Part shown: positions 19,622-29,618 of the stretch, piece after piece | How positions within the stretch are numbered: the first letter of the stretch is position 1 | Layout: the number at the start of each line of letters is the position of its first letter | Origin: Aculops lycopersici | Taxonomy: Eukaryota > Arthropoda > Arachnida > Trombidiformes > Eriophyidae | Direction of reading: 5' to 3' | DNA length: 64,000 nucleotides | NCBI GenBank assembly: GCA_015350385.1 | Contig: WNKI01000003.1 | Span: 3,078,849-3,142,848, forward strand | Notes under the pieces: model-generated | Told to the model about the DNA's origin: nothing | Database searches by the model: none | Seen by the model: only the letters and a program-made list of their open reading frames with translations | Position numbers and translations under genes: made by a program

Positions 19622-21136
19622 ATGCAAGAAAAATTCGAAGATGAAGGCTCAAAGAGCAATGGATCCGATTTGCAAGTAAGCAAGGCGCAAGTTAGTCTTC
19701 CGGTCACAAAAATGAACAAACCGGTAAGAGCCAACACGTCTTTTCATTATTTTGGTTACGTAGTAATCATCATAGGAGGCACAGCCTGTGGTTGCATGTT
19801 TTTGACTAGATTCTCAATCACTGTAGCAATGTTGAATATGGTAAATCACACAGCTCTTTATGAGTATGAGCATCCCGAATCAGATGTTCAAGACTTCTTC
19901 GAGCCAGATTATGTAGAGCGAGGTGAATTCATGTGGACAAACGAGATCCAACAAATGATTATATCTAGTTATATGGTTACCTATACGATACCTCAATTTT
20001 TCACAACAAGATTAGCCAACAGAATAGGTCTTCACTTAGCGACGCCAATCAGTTTGTTAATTTGTGGGCTAAGTTGTCTGCTCACACCCATATCGGCTTA
20101 TTATGGTTGGGTCTCAGTGCTCCTATTAAGATTGCTAAATGGTATTGGTGGATCGGCGATCTTATCAACCATGATTGACGTTGTCGAGCGCTGGATGCCT
20201 TACGAGAAATCAGCACGAGGTTTGGCACTGTTACAATTCATAAGTATGCAACTATACACGGTGGCTCCTCTCATTTCCGGTTACCTGGTCACCATACACT
20301 GGAAATGGGCGTTCTATTTCCCCGCACTAGTTGCATTAATAGTATCGGTTATTTGGTGGCTGTTAGCTTCTGATAGTCCTGATGAGAGTCGTTATATTAG
20401 TGAAACCGAGCTCGCTAGGATTAAAGGAGGGAAACCTGGCGAAGGGCAACAAGAACGCGAGGCGAGACCTCTTCTGCCTTGGTATTTCATGTTCAAGATC
20501 AAGAGTTTTTATGCATTAACAATAACCTGGATGTTGTATTGCTCTACTTCCGGTGGCGCAATATTCATATTACCAACCTATTTCAACAAAGTCATGAAAC
20601 TTACAGTGGATCAAAACGGTCTATACATTTTCATCATCAACTTTGGTTGCATGTTTTCAATGCTCTGGTCAAATCCAACGACAGAGTATTTGCAAAGAAG
20701 ATTTGGATTTACTCTAACTTCGGCCCGTAGGTTGATATTCTTTATCAGCCAATTAGCTACAGTAATAACCTTTGTCTATCTAGCACTAACTCATAGCAAC
20801 CAAGTATTGATCTTATCGATCAATAGATTCTTCTTGATGAACTATGACACTGTATCAACAGCCACATTAATGAGCAAATATGGCAAGGAAGGATTGAGCA
20901 GTCAGGTGTATAGCATGATGAACACTTTTGGTTGTTTCACCATGGTGATTTTGTGTTGGGCTGTTGGACGGTTTCTCGATTACACCGGTGAGAGTCTTGA
21001 ATGTTGGACATGGATATTCTTAATCATGGCTTTGCTCAATGCGATCGCATTTATAATCTATGCACTATTTATAACATCAGAACCCGTTTCTTGCTACGAT
21101 TCTAACATAAAATCTGGCGTCAAACAGCCGGCTTGA
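19622..21136 (+). CDS. SLC17-family (phosphate/sialin/vesicular anion type) MFS transporter
   Basis: 504-residue multipass membrane protein of the major facilitator superfamily. After a polar cytosolic N-terminus (about 45 residues), roughly 12 hydrophobic helices follow. The first helix ends in TRFSITVAMLNMV, the counterpart of the NLSVAIVAM-type stretch of SLC17. A glycosylatable loop (NHTALYEYEHPESD) separates TM1 and TM2, then an IISSYMVTYTIPQ helix and RLLNGIGGSA in TM4. The central loop has SPDESRYISETELARI, the typical SLC17 signature region. Family members move organic anions or phosphate with Na+ or H+. The usual arthropod members have W-S-x-x-Q-G at the TM2 start; here the equivalent is divergent (WTNEIQQMIISSY), so substrate cannot be assigned. 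Confidence 0.85.
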   Translation: MQEKFEDEGSKSNGSDLQVSKAQVSLPVTKMNKPVRANTSFHYFGYVVIIIGGTACGCMFLTRFSITVAMLNMVNHTALYEYEHPESDVQDFFEPDYVERGEFMWTNEIQQMIISSYMVTYTIPQFFTTRLANRIGLHLATPISLLICGLSCLLTPISAYYGWVSVLLLRLLNGIGGSAILSTMIDVVERWMPYEKSARGLALLQFISMQLYTVAPLISGYLVTIHWKWAFYFPALVALIVSVIWWLLASDSPDESRYISETELARIKGGKPGEGQQEREARPLLPWYFMFKIKSFYALTITWMLYCSTSGGAIFILPTYFNKVMKLTVDQNGLYIFIINFGCMFSMLWSNPTTEYLQRRFGFTLTSARRLIFFISQLATVITFVYLALTHSNQVLILSINRFFLMNYDTVSTATLMSKYGKEGLSSQVYSMMNTFGCFTMVILCWAVGRFLDYTGESLECWTWIFLIMALLNAIAFIIYALFITSEPVSCYDSNIKSGVKQPA

Positions 21137-21656
21137 GTTTGTTCAATGTAGCGATGAGTTGCTTGGCTGATGAGAACACCGCGACCAAGCGGCGAATGAT
21201 GGGTCGATAGAGGCATCAGCACATAGCATGTAACCTGCACGAGATACAACTAGTATCCAAATCTAGAGTAACTATAATCGTCATCCAATCAAATTATAAA
21301 ACTTTTGACAGTCACGCTTGTGGACTGAAAGGGCTTGGAGGAAACATTGATTTACTCTAGCGACAACTTATTTCGCACTGCAAGCAAGCTTTCTAGGTTA
21401 AGAAATGGAGTAAACAATTCAAAGCGAATTGTATCAGACACTAGCCAATAAACTAGCGGACCCGCGAAAATTAGAGAAGGCGGGATGTGAAAGACATAAC
21501 TTCAAGAAAATAAGAATGCAGTCTCAAAATGTCTCTTGGTTGGTCGCAAGTTTGTGGCTACTATAATTTAGTACCGTCTGCAAATAAGATCATCATTTGA
21601 TTGATTTAATTCATCACTTAGTTTTTTTACAACATACTTCTTGATTTGGTCACTGT
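21137..21656. other. Convergent spacer (SLC17-like / YIPF)
   Basis: 520 nt with no coding frame. A minus-strand ATTAAA at about 21605-21610 lies 46 nt past the YIPF stop and is a likely polyadenylation signal. Confidence 0.5.
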
Positions 21657-22751
21657 CTATCTGATTGACAGTATTCTATGTATAATATATGACAAACCTA
21701 GCTGACAGGAAGCCACAACGACTAGAATGATATAAGATCCAGCTGGATTCGGGTCGCTTTTGATGATTGGCAGGAAAGACATTACTAGCACCATACCTGA
21801 TATAGCCGATGCAAGAGATATAATGAAGTAACGGAAGATGGATACCTGTATTACTAGTAGAGCTGATACTGGAATGAATATGGATAATGAATATCCATAA
21901 GCACAGATCGTCTCGGTGATTGTGTAGTATTTCGCACAACCCCTGAACCAGAATAGAAACGACAAAAAGATCGGCAAAAGCATCACATAAAACATGATAA
22001 CGCTAGCCGAAGTGTTCAATTCATCCATACTGTAGTGCCATTCCAGATCCTCAGACAAACTCAGATTGAGGGGGTTTGAGCTCGATAAGCTATTCATTCT
22101 TCTTTGGTCGTGCTTCTCCTTAAAATCAATGAATCTAACAATGTTAGCGATTATGGCTATTGCAAATATGAGTGTAGTACTGATCCAAAAAGGTCCATAT
22201 AAATCCGGTCTACTTTGAATAAATCTTTCCATATAAGATAGTCGCTTTTTAGTTGCACCAAACCTATCAGCTTGACTCTGGGTTGGTGAGGACTGAGAAG
22301 GGATCTGGTCAGCCAGAGGTAAAATAAGATCTGAGTCATCCATACCCTCCATATCAACAACCAGCTTTCTCAATGGTATTGCCGACCATAATATCCTCTG
22401 CAAGACATCATCGGATGTAACATCAAAATATTGCGCAAAATATCCCAGACCCCAACTACCCGTCGCGGCGATGGATTCTCTTTGATGCTTGCTCCTCTGT
22501 TTTTCGTTCAACCATAATATTTGCTGCAAAGTTTCATTGGAGATTCCGGGATTAATTGTAGATGAACCTTGACCAACGACATTCTGCAACAGATTCAATA
22601 CAGAACCTTGGTTATCAGTTCTCTTAGATTCTACGTTTGCTGAACTTGGAATCTTCACTGAGACACTAGACTGCTTAGCAGTTTCGGGAACTTGGACGAC
22701 ATTTACAGTGGGCGTATAGTCTTGGAAATCTAAGTCTAGACTATCTGACAT
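21657..22751 (-). CDS. YIPF1: YIPF1/YIPF2-type Yip1-domain Golgi membrane protein
   Basis: Yip1-family proteins sit in Golgi membranes and interact with Rab GTPases. The 364-residue product has a polar cytosolic N-terminal half containing WGLGYFAQYFDVTSDDVLQRILWSAIP, the landmark of the YIPF1/2 branch. Next comes RPDLYGPFWISTTLIFAIAI at the first membrane helix and about five helices in the C-terminal half, including ICAYGYSLSIFIP. Human YIPF1 is 306 aa; the excess is a longer N-terminus and a loop after the first helix. The long disordered insert between the ILW landmark and RPDLYGPFW is unusual. The next gene to the left is convergent. Confidence 0.9.
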   Translation of the reverse strand: MSDSLDLDFQDYTPTVNVVQVPETAKQSSVSVKIPSSANVESKRTDNQGSVLNLLQNVVGQGSSTINPGISNETLQQILWLNEKQRSKHQRESIAATGSWGLGYFAQYFDVTSDDVLQRILWSAIPLRKLVVDMEGMDDSDLILPLADQIPSQSSPTQSQADRFGATKKRLSYMERFIQSRPDLYGPFWISTTLIFAIAIIANIVRFIDFKEKHDQRRMNSLSSSNPLNLSLSEDLEWHYSMDELNTSASVIMFYVMLLPIFLSFLFWFRGCAKYYTITETICAYGYSLSIFIPVSALLVIQVSIFRYFIISLASAISGMVLVMSFLPIIKSDPNPAGSYIILVVVASCQLGLSYIIHRILSIR

Positions 22752-23466
22752 TTTGAGGTATCAATGGATTCATAGCCAGATGATTTTTTGTTTCAGAACA
22801 GTAAATAAAATGATACTGTCGCAACTGAGATGGATGTCAGCATATGTGGAATTTCATCGGTCATTCGCAGAAAAAAACAACAACATGGCGGATCAGGATC
22901 AAAGTTGTTACAGCTTGGATCAAGCACGACTCGAGTTCACTGTACGTTGTTCTTATCCTAATTACATAATCAACGGGTTCTGCAGGTATCTTATGATGGA
23001 AATTTGTGTCTTCCATTTGCATTCACAGAATTAACGAAATCAAGTAAACAGAAATACTTCCTCCTCCTTTTTTCTTTGAGATAATCTCTCTATGAATGTA
23101 GTTGGAGGTCAATTTAATCCGAAATCTTGTTGAGCCCAACCAAGAGTGAGATTGGTGGCTAAGTATAGTGAGAGCCAGCTCTACACAAAAAACCAAATTA
23201 GAAAGCGGAATTAAATTTGTCTTTATTAAAACTTATCGTACAGTTTCAAGTTTATGTTTTACACTGAAATTCCTTCCTTGTGCGTTTATAAAATTGATTT
23301 GTAATAATTCACAAAGCCTCGTCTTAGTTGATAACTGTCATGCAAAACCTTGTGCGAATTTCTTCTTATCTTCGGTTACCTGTTGCAGCAGTGAATTACC
23401 AGTCTGCCATCAGTAGAATTCAAATGCTGCAAGTGCGATTTTACTGAGTATCTCTTCGGAACCTGT
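22752..23466. other. Spacer upstream of YIPF and downstream of innexin
   Basis: 715 nt, no supported gene. It holds the YIPF promoter and the 3' UTR of the innexin, with minus-strand AATAAA at about 23222-23227. Confidence 0.5.
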
Positions 23467-24582
23467 TTATGCAGTGTTCACGCCGAAGTCTCGAGAAGTG
23501 TCTGATGATGAGTGATAATAATCCTTCCTCATGTGATCATTCAATTCTCCAATAAAGTCCCTGAAATGTACCGGGTCCATGTTTTTGGCTAGTAAGTCTA
23601 CAAGGTACCAATCTCCGACTGGCAATGAGTCGAAAACTTGGACGAGTTCTTGTTTTGAGCAGAATTTTGCGCGTTGTTGAAATACAAAGAATCTGGCACG
23701 ACGGAAGGAGTAAGTTGATAGGCGCCAGGCAAGACTGAAAAAGGTAACTATTCCAAGGAAATAGAACCAAAACCAGAGGAATATGTAGATCTTTTCGTTG
23801 ATGATGTTGATTGGCAGGATACACATGGCGTCATGTTTCTGTACATCACCCGATGATCCGTATCTATGGAAGGTACACTTGGTTAGGCGAGGGAATATGT
23901 GCACCATGGGATCATAGCGTACAGTCTCGTCCCATCCGGTGAAATAGAATACCTTCGACCCGTAAGTGCTAAACTCGCCACCCAAGAATGCGTCAATTAG
24001 ATAGGCTTGTAGGATAACATTGATAAATGCTAAAGCCTCGCAGATCACATAGGATAAATAATAGATTCTATGTGCGCCTAAGTTGTTCTTGAAGTATCCA
24101 ATTAGTACTTCGCGTCTCTTGTGAGCATCTGGTAGAATGGGACAATCGAGACCCAATAAGATGGTCCTCAGACGGTTGCCCTCAAAGATTTTCCAAATAT
24201 ATCTTGGGGCATAAAAGCAGGCAGCCTGGAAGAAGAGGACAAAACAAACCCATTGGTAGTATTTGTGATAAACTCTCTCCTCGCCTGGCTTATAATTATC
24301 CACACCTGGATATGGGATATCAACTCCAACTGTCTTGTTCCATGATTGAACCACCGAGAAGGTGGCATGAATCCAACAGTATGTGTCTAGTAGATTTGGT
24401 GGAATATCGTCACGTGATATGCAATCGATTGGATCGCCGAAATACTGTCGTGATGTAACAAGCAAACTTGCTCCAATCAATATGGCAACAGTTAGCTTGT
24501 GGTGTAATCTGAATACAAATGAATCTGTAACTATGTGGTCGATCTTAATAAAACCCCTTAATGACCCAAAGAGTCGGTCCAT
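23467..24582 (-). CDS. Innexin gap-junction protein
   Basis: Innexins form gap junction channels in invertebrates. This 371-residue protein has the family layout: a short cytosolic N-terminus (MDRLFGSLRGFIKIDH), TM1 at about 30-48, an extracellular loop with Cys54 and Cys69, and TM2 opening with the diagnostic YYQWV at residues 108-112 followed by FVLFFQAACFYAPRYIW. TM3 lies in the YYLSYVICEALAFINVIL region, then a second extracellular loop with two cysteines (TKC and DAMC) and TM4 (FLWFWFYFLGIVTFFSLAW). Overall it resembles innexin 2/shaking-B types. Typical arthropod innexins have 350-370 residues, so it is full length. The single-exon coding region suggests any intron lies in the 5' UTR. 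Confidence 0.95.
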   Translation of the reverse strand: MDRLFGSLRGFIKIDHIVTDSFVFRLHHKLTVAILIGASLLVTSRQYFGDPIDCISRDDIPPNLLDTYCWIHATFSVVQSWNKTVGVDIPYPGVDNYKPGEERVYHKYYQWVCFVLFFQAACFYAPRYIWKIFEGNRLRTILLGLDCPILPDAHKRREVLIGYFKNNLGAHRIYYLSYVICEALAFINVILQAYLIDAFLGGEFSTYGSKVFYFTGWDETVRYDPMVHIFPRLTKCTFHRYGSSGDVQKHDAMCILPINIINEKIYIFLWFWFYFLGIVTFFSLAWRLSTYSFRRARFFVFQQRAKFCSKQELVQVFDSLPVGDWYLVDLLAKNMDPVHFRDFIGELNDHMRKDYYHSSSDTSRDFGVNTA

Positions 24583-26383
24583 GTTGGTTGCTAGTTGATT
24601 ATACTTGAGTTGCTTGGATTAATGATATAGAATAATACTATGCTTCTTTGGTGATGGTCCAAATGGAAGTAAAAAAAGTTTTACCTTTGTTCATTCGCTA
24701 GATGAGCTTCAAGATATATTCGCTGACACTAATTTTAGGGATTGAAATGAAGATGATTCATGCAAGTATGAGCCACTTGCTAGCTTCAGGAGCCGAGCTA
24801 CGAACCTTATTGTGCTAACGCCGACAAGTCTGATTGTTTCTTGGATTGGAACTGGAGCTTTGTCGACTTGAGATAAAGGACAACTTTTGCTATAGTCTAC
24901 TGCAGCTCGATACTCATATCCGCAATGGCGCTGCGCGCAACAATCCACAGTTGGTTGGCGAGTGTTTTGGAGGGAGGAAGTTTGGGTTGAGTGAAGCTTT
25001 TTGCAAAGTTGAGTCAATAAGTGTGATTAAGAGGCTCGTTGTTTCTATTGGACGGATGGTTGCTAAGATAATAAAAAGTTTGCAACAAATATATTGTTTA
25101 TTTGCTTGCAATTAGTAATAAGTTGCAAGTATATAATACTGATGGAGATGAAAATGATAGCTGAACAGATAATCGCAGTAACGTCGATCGATGTGATGCG
25201 ATGTTTGGGGTGGATGTACCGATGCTCTTGGTTGTGGTTGGATTGGTTTTTGTGGTAGTTGTTGCGCCCGCTAATCGCGCACACGAAACTAATGCCAATT
25301 TCGTCAGCCAACCAGACTCCTCAGTGTACTTCTTCTCTCTCTTCTTCCTTTTTGTTCCCCTCCTTGTTCGATGGCCAGAATTTGTGAGCAGTTCGGCGTT
25401 TGGGACGGCGGTGGTTGCGGCGATTGTAAAGTTCGATAAAGTCGGGCACGACTACAACAGGGACAGAGCAACAGAATGAGAGGGAGCTCAAGCAGTGGCT
25501 GTGAGAGGCAAACGGCGAACGTGGATCGGAGCCGCCGCCGAGGGGATAGGAGAAACAAGAGAGTGAGGGGGCGAGCCGAAAGCAAAACACTTGGTGAGCT
25601 GTGGTCCCGATGGTTGCGGCTGAATTGCCACGATGCTGGCCGCCCGAGGCACCGTATCGTGGATTCTGAATGAACTCGAGCTGAATAGTTTGGCGCAGCT
25701 CGGACAGACAATGCGGCAGCCAGCTGTCTGCCCGCGCCGCCCGGCTGTCTGGTTGGCGGAGCCACACCAACTCAGCCACCCTCTCAAAGAGGCTCTTCCA
25801 CGGGCAGTCGCGCTGGTGTCTCCCATTGTGGTGCTGCTGGCGCGACTGCAGCGCCCTGTTGAGCCTTGTGTGCATGCGAGTAGCGCATTGAAAAAGTTCG
25901 CTGGCCCGCTCATTGCAACAAGAAGAAATCGAACTTTTCGGCAACCACCAATGCTGCGCCAGCCAGCGAACTTTCTCACTGCGCGAACGCAGCGACCAGA
26001 ACTGGCAAAAACGAAAAAGTTCGGGATTACAACACTCGTTCACAGGAGAACTCGCGCGACTCTAACGTTGTTGCCGTTGCTGCTGCCGCTAGTTGCGCCG
26101 CACCACTCATTTGCATTCAACTGTAGCTTCGGCACCAACTCACTCTTGGGAGTCGTTGTTGGGTACTGGTGTTGTTTGAGTTTTTGGTGAGCACCTCGAA
26201 GAACCTCAATTTTGAAATCAAAAGAAAAGATGCCAAGGGATGGAAACACGTGCTTCAGTTGTTGTAACATAAACTGATGTAGTTGTTTATTCTTTGCCCA
26301 TGGAGTTATGAAAATTGTTTGCAGTATAAATGCGGTCAAAACGCTTTGTTATAACTTGAGTTGTTACAGAATAATGGTTGCCC
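24583..26383. other. Non-coding region upstream of innexin
   Basis: 1.8 kb. The right half (25300-26190) is GC-richer and gives frames of up to 240 codons on both strands, but these overlap each other, are Arg/Ser/Cys-rich and contain no domain, so I do not call them. It may include the innexin promoter and a non-coding first exon. Confidence 0.45.
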
Positions 26384-26800
26384 TCAAAAGTCGAACGGCT
26401 CACTCGGAGCCTCTATCGGTGGGAAGCCATCGTCGGCTAGCTCCAGTTTGCGCACCTTCTCACACAGTTCCTCATCGAATGAGTAGATAGCGTCCAATGG
26501 GTTATATGCCTCCTTTATAAACTGACTTATGTCATTTTCGTCTGATTTTGGTTGCTGCTTTTGTTGTTGTTGTTGTTGCTTTGGTCGGACTTTCTGGCTA
26601 GATTGAGCGTTCAATTTGGGCTTGATAAACTCCGCTTGCTTATTACTGGGTTTCAGCGGTCGAGGTGTGTGAATTATCTTATTCTCGCCCTTCAATGTCT
26701 TGATCACGGTTGTTGTTTTAGCATTAGCCAGTACCTTTGGTTTCTTAAATCCACCATCCTGATTCTGAATATTGGGATCTACTGGCCTCAACCCCAACAT
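26384..26800 (-). CDS. Small basic-to-acidic protein, candidate divergent securin
   Basis: 138 residues. The N-terminal two thirds is basic and disordered (many Lys, a QQQQQQKQQ run); the C-terminal third is acidic. The segment at residues ~88-110 reads ENDISQFIKEAYNPLDAIYS then FDEE. It lines up with the separase-inhibiting segment of vertebrate securin ([21 protein letters not shown]): acidic-Ile-x-x-Phe, then NPLD, then SFD and Glu. Securin restrains separase until anaphase. The expected APC/C degrons are not canonical: there is no KEN, but a near-miss LKGENK, and RPLKPSN is one residue short of an R-x-x-L-x-x-x-N box. It is divergent from the eL21 gene with 490 nt between the starts. Family is inference from one motif region; otherwise an unknown nuclear protein. 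Confidence 0.5.
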   Translation of the reverse strand: MLGLRPVDPNIQNQDGGFKKPKVLANAKTTTVIKTLKGENKIIHTPRPLKPSNKQAEFIKPKLNAQSSQKVRPKQQQQQQKQQPKSDENDISQFIKEAYNPLDAIYSFDEELCEKVRKLELADDGFPPIEAPSEPFDF

Positions 26801-27290
26801 CTTGGATGGAATATGTCAAGTTGATTGTGGTGTAATAGTTAAAAAATAACAATAAACATGAGATCAAAGTTACGTTATGAACGCGAATCTAGAAATGAGA
26901 ACAAATTTGCTGTCAAGTGATGGTAAATGATTTCGCCTACCTAGTGTGTTTTGGTTTTTTAACCAGTGGAATAGTTTTCGCGTCGCTTGAATTTCGCGCT
27001 CATGCGCAAACCGCAACCTGTAGGGGGCGCTGCAATCAATATGCCGGAAACCTGGCGAATGGAGCGCACACACATTTTTCCATTGAATTCTGCGCTCTGG
27101 AAAGCATGTGCGCGTTGTGAGATCCATGTAAGCTCTTTTGAGACAACACTGGACATCAAATATTATATTTGATCAAGAATTATCATCATAACCCTCAAAC
27201 CGTTATTTATATTGCTAAATAAGAGAGAGTTACTATTAACCCAACTCTTCTATTACCATCTATTTAGGTAACACTATCAGATAATCCAAA
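26801..27290. other. Divergent intergenic region (securin-like / eL21)
   Basis: 490 nt, no coding frame supported. The sequence tctatttag ending at 27267, 23 nt before the eL21 ATG, could be a 3' splice site of a 5' UTR intron. Confidence 0.45.
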
Positions 27291-27791
27291 ATGACCAACA
27301 CAAAAGGTTACAGACGTGGTACTCGTTACATGTTTTCGAAGAAATTTCGTAAGCATGGAGTCGAGCCACTATCCACATTCTTGAGGGTCTACAAGAGGGG
27401 AGATATTGTTGACATTAAGGGTAACGGTGCCTTCCAAAAAGGTATGCCCCATAAGAGTTACCACGGTAGGACTGGCCGAGTTTATAACGTCTCACCTCAC
27501 GCTCTTGGTGTCATTGTCAACAAGCGCGTCCGTAATCGTATCATCCCCAAGAAGATCAACGTAAGAGTTGAGCACGTCAAGCACTCGAAGTGCCGTGAAG
27601 ACTTCTTGCAAAGATTGAAACGCAATGAGGATGCTAAGCGTGCGCATAAGGAGGAAAAGAAGGCCGGCAAGAAGGTTCCAAGACCCCAACTCAAGAGATT
27701 GCCAGCTCAACCAAGAGGTGCCGAGCTAGTTCGCGTCAACAGATACTGCAAACCAAGAGAATTGACGCCCAAGGCTTTCGATGGATACTAG
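27291..27791 (+). CDS. RPL21: 60S ribosomal protein eL21
   Basis: Component of the large cytosolic ribosomal subunit. The 166-residue protein is close to the 160-aa human protein: start MTNTKGYRRGTRYMFSKKFR, the core VYKRGDIVDIKGNGAFQKGMPHKSYHG, RTGRVYNVSPHALGVIVNK, and the conserved RVEHVKHSKCREDFL followed by a basic tail (KRAHKEEKKAGKK). The coding region is uninterrupted. Codon use is more C-ending than in the neighbouring genes, as expected for a highly expressed gene. An ATTAAA lies 15 nt after the stop. Confidence 0.97.
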   Translation: MTNTKGYRRGTRYMFSKKFRKHGVEPLSTFLRVYKRGDIVDIKGNGAFQKGMPHKSYHGRTGRVYNVSPHALGVIVNKRVRNRIIPKKINVRVEHVKHSKCREDFLQRLKRNEDAKRAHKEEKKAGKKVPRPQLKRLPAQPRGAELVRVNRYCKPRELTPKAFDGY

Positions 27792-27806
27792 ACACCTGAT
27801 TTGATC

Positions 27807-27812
27807 ATTAAA
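27807..27812 (+). promoter_or_regulatory. ATTAAA polyadenylation signal of eL21
   Basis: Variant hexamer 15 nt downstream of the TAG of the eL21 gene. Confidence 0.5.
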
Positions 27813-27880
27813 ATTAATAAGATTCGGTGTTATATTAACAAACTTTTTTTGATAGTTCAAATTTACTTCAAGGTTAGTTA

Positions 27881-28220
27881 GCTGACCGGTGTTGGCAGCG
27901 AGCTGTCGTCAGCAAATTATGTTTACGCTCTAGGTAACATTGGCGACCATCGAGTCGTTTCAACCAAGCTAACCATTATCGGGGAGCACTAATAGCGGCA
28001 GGAAATGCGACCACTCGATTGTTGGGCACATTTCCAGAGATTGAGTATGTATTTCTCGTCGGTTGCGGAGGCGGAGTTGCCAACTACACGGACTTTGACT
28101 CGCATGTTCACCTGGGAGATGTTGTTGTGTCACTCTTGCCATCAGCAGGTTGTCAAGATGGCATTGGCGGCGGGCCACTTCAACAGGTAGACCCAGAATC
28201 ATCCGCTTACCAATACTATG
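27881..28220 (+). pseudogene. Broken partial copy of the winged-helix/phosphorylase gene
   Basis: These 340 nt match 30811-31158 of the downstream gene in the same orientation with about a dozen substitutions. There is a 2-nt insertion near the left edge and a 10-nt deletion after aagctaac (about 27973). The deletion shifts the frame and brings in a TAA within a few codons. The copy covers only the middle of the phosphorylase domain, including the GCGGG region. It lacks the gene's start, winged helix and C-terminal part, and homology stops abruptly after caatactatg. It has no poly(A) trace, so a local DNA duplication is more likely than retroposition. It begins 90 nt after the eL21 stop and could be carried in that transcript's readthrough. 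Confidence 0.9.
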
Positions 28221-29618
28221 AGAGTGTTCGGCGCTGTGGGCGCGCGAATGTTTATCAAGACCGTTCGCGTGATTGACCTACAATTCTGTTCATAGGCAGG
28301 TGGTTGGCTCACTCTACAATGTTTATTCAGGTAAACCAAAATACCTGCTGCTGGCACTGCCACAGCAAGTGTTTGAGCAGCAATCAATGCTTAGTTTAAG
28401 TACAGCATCAACGCTTCCACGAGAGTTGGCCTCATTTTTATGAACGCGCTTGTTACTCCACTACTGCTGGTCACTAGGGTTGCACACTCTAAATGTGAGA
28501 GGAGTACATAGCGGGGGCCTGATGCTGCAAGGTGGCTTGTATATTTAAGATAATAAGGCGAAAGAGCTCCTACAATCTTTAGCCTAGTAGTAGTCTATAT
28601 AAGATGATTTAGCTCGAAACTCAAGAGCGTCCTACAACCTGTTTCGTTATTCACTGTTGTTCGATTAACTATGAACTTCGGACTAACGGATATAGTTGAG
28701 AATACTCAACTTGGGCGCGAGCATGCACTGTTAGTCAAGTCTAGTTTATCACCAAGGTGTACTTCAGCAAATCAATCGTCTATTGGGATCAATTAATGAT
28801 GAGGCGCGAAGTTAACAATGGCTCGGGATTCAACGGATGATCGCTCTCGAGTGTGAGAATGTTCGCGAGCTTCAGAAAATCTTTTTGAATTCTAAATGTG
28901 ATAACAGAAATTATGAATTTATTGGGTCTAAGGCGGCAAACTTGGGCCGCGGAAACGGATTGAGCTTATCCATGGTATCCATCAACTCCACTGGCCACTC
29001 GGATTTGTCGCCGAAGGACTGGAACGACCGATATCCGGAAGTTTGGTCGCCCGTTGTACCGGATAGAATTCAAAGTGGTTCAATGAACTAAACTTCGTCC
29101 AAATCGGTGCCTAGAAGGGGGAGCCATGAGAACCATAGGCAAAATAGACAACAGAAAGGATCAGCTTACAGTTACAATGTCAGCTCTAGACCAAACCGGA
29201 CTACAGCGGCGGTGCCAACACTAACAACTGGTCGTCGACCACCACAGACGCGTTGAATTTTCCGCACACACATTCCAAGTTGCAACTAGCAAGCTACGAA
29301 AGCGAGAGAGAGAAAGAGAGAGAGAGACCGAGAGCAAAAGCAACACACAAGCAAAAACTACGCACAACTGGCGCGCGTGTGAACACATCTCGCTAAATTT
29401 TGTGTGAGCGCCTTTTCGTGAGCGAGTTTAACGAGTGCTACCATCAGCAACAACAACAACAACAATTGAATCCTTCCAGCGATAATAATCTCAACACTGT
29501 TCCTATCTTGAGATTAAATCGGACTAGATTAGACTATCATGTTTTCTCATCCACATAAGCTAGATTGATTCACTGGGACAATAGAGATTGATTATTTTTA
29601 TACCACAAGCAAACTGCG
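28221..29618 (+). other. 5' region of the winged-helix/phosphorylase gene
   Basis: 1.4 kb without a supported coding exon. A TATATAAG element at 28596-28603 is a possible core promoter. A GA tract (about 29303-29326) and a CAA tract (about 29450-29465) lie nearer the start codon in the likely 5' UTR. Confidence 0.4.

Noticed and set aside
25304..26190. Frames of 150-240 codons on both strands in a GC-rich block
   Set aside because: Three frames overlap the same DNA, are Arg/Ser/Cys-rich and have no domain; expected by chance where stop codons are scarce.
28019..28276. Open frame encoding a piece of phosphorylase domain as an independent gene
   Set aside because: It is the right part of a frameshifted partial copy of the gene at 29619-32051; it lacks the start of the domain and ends in unrelated sequence.
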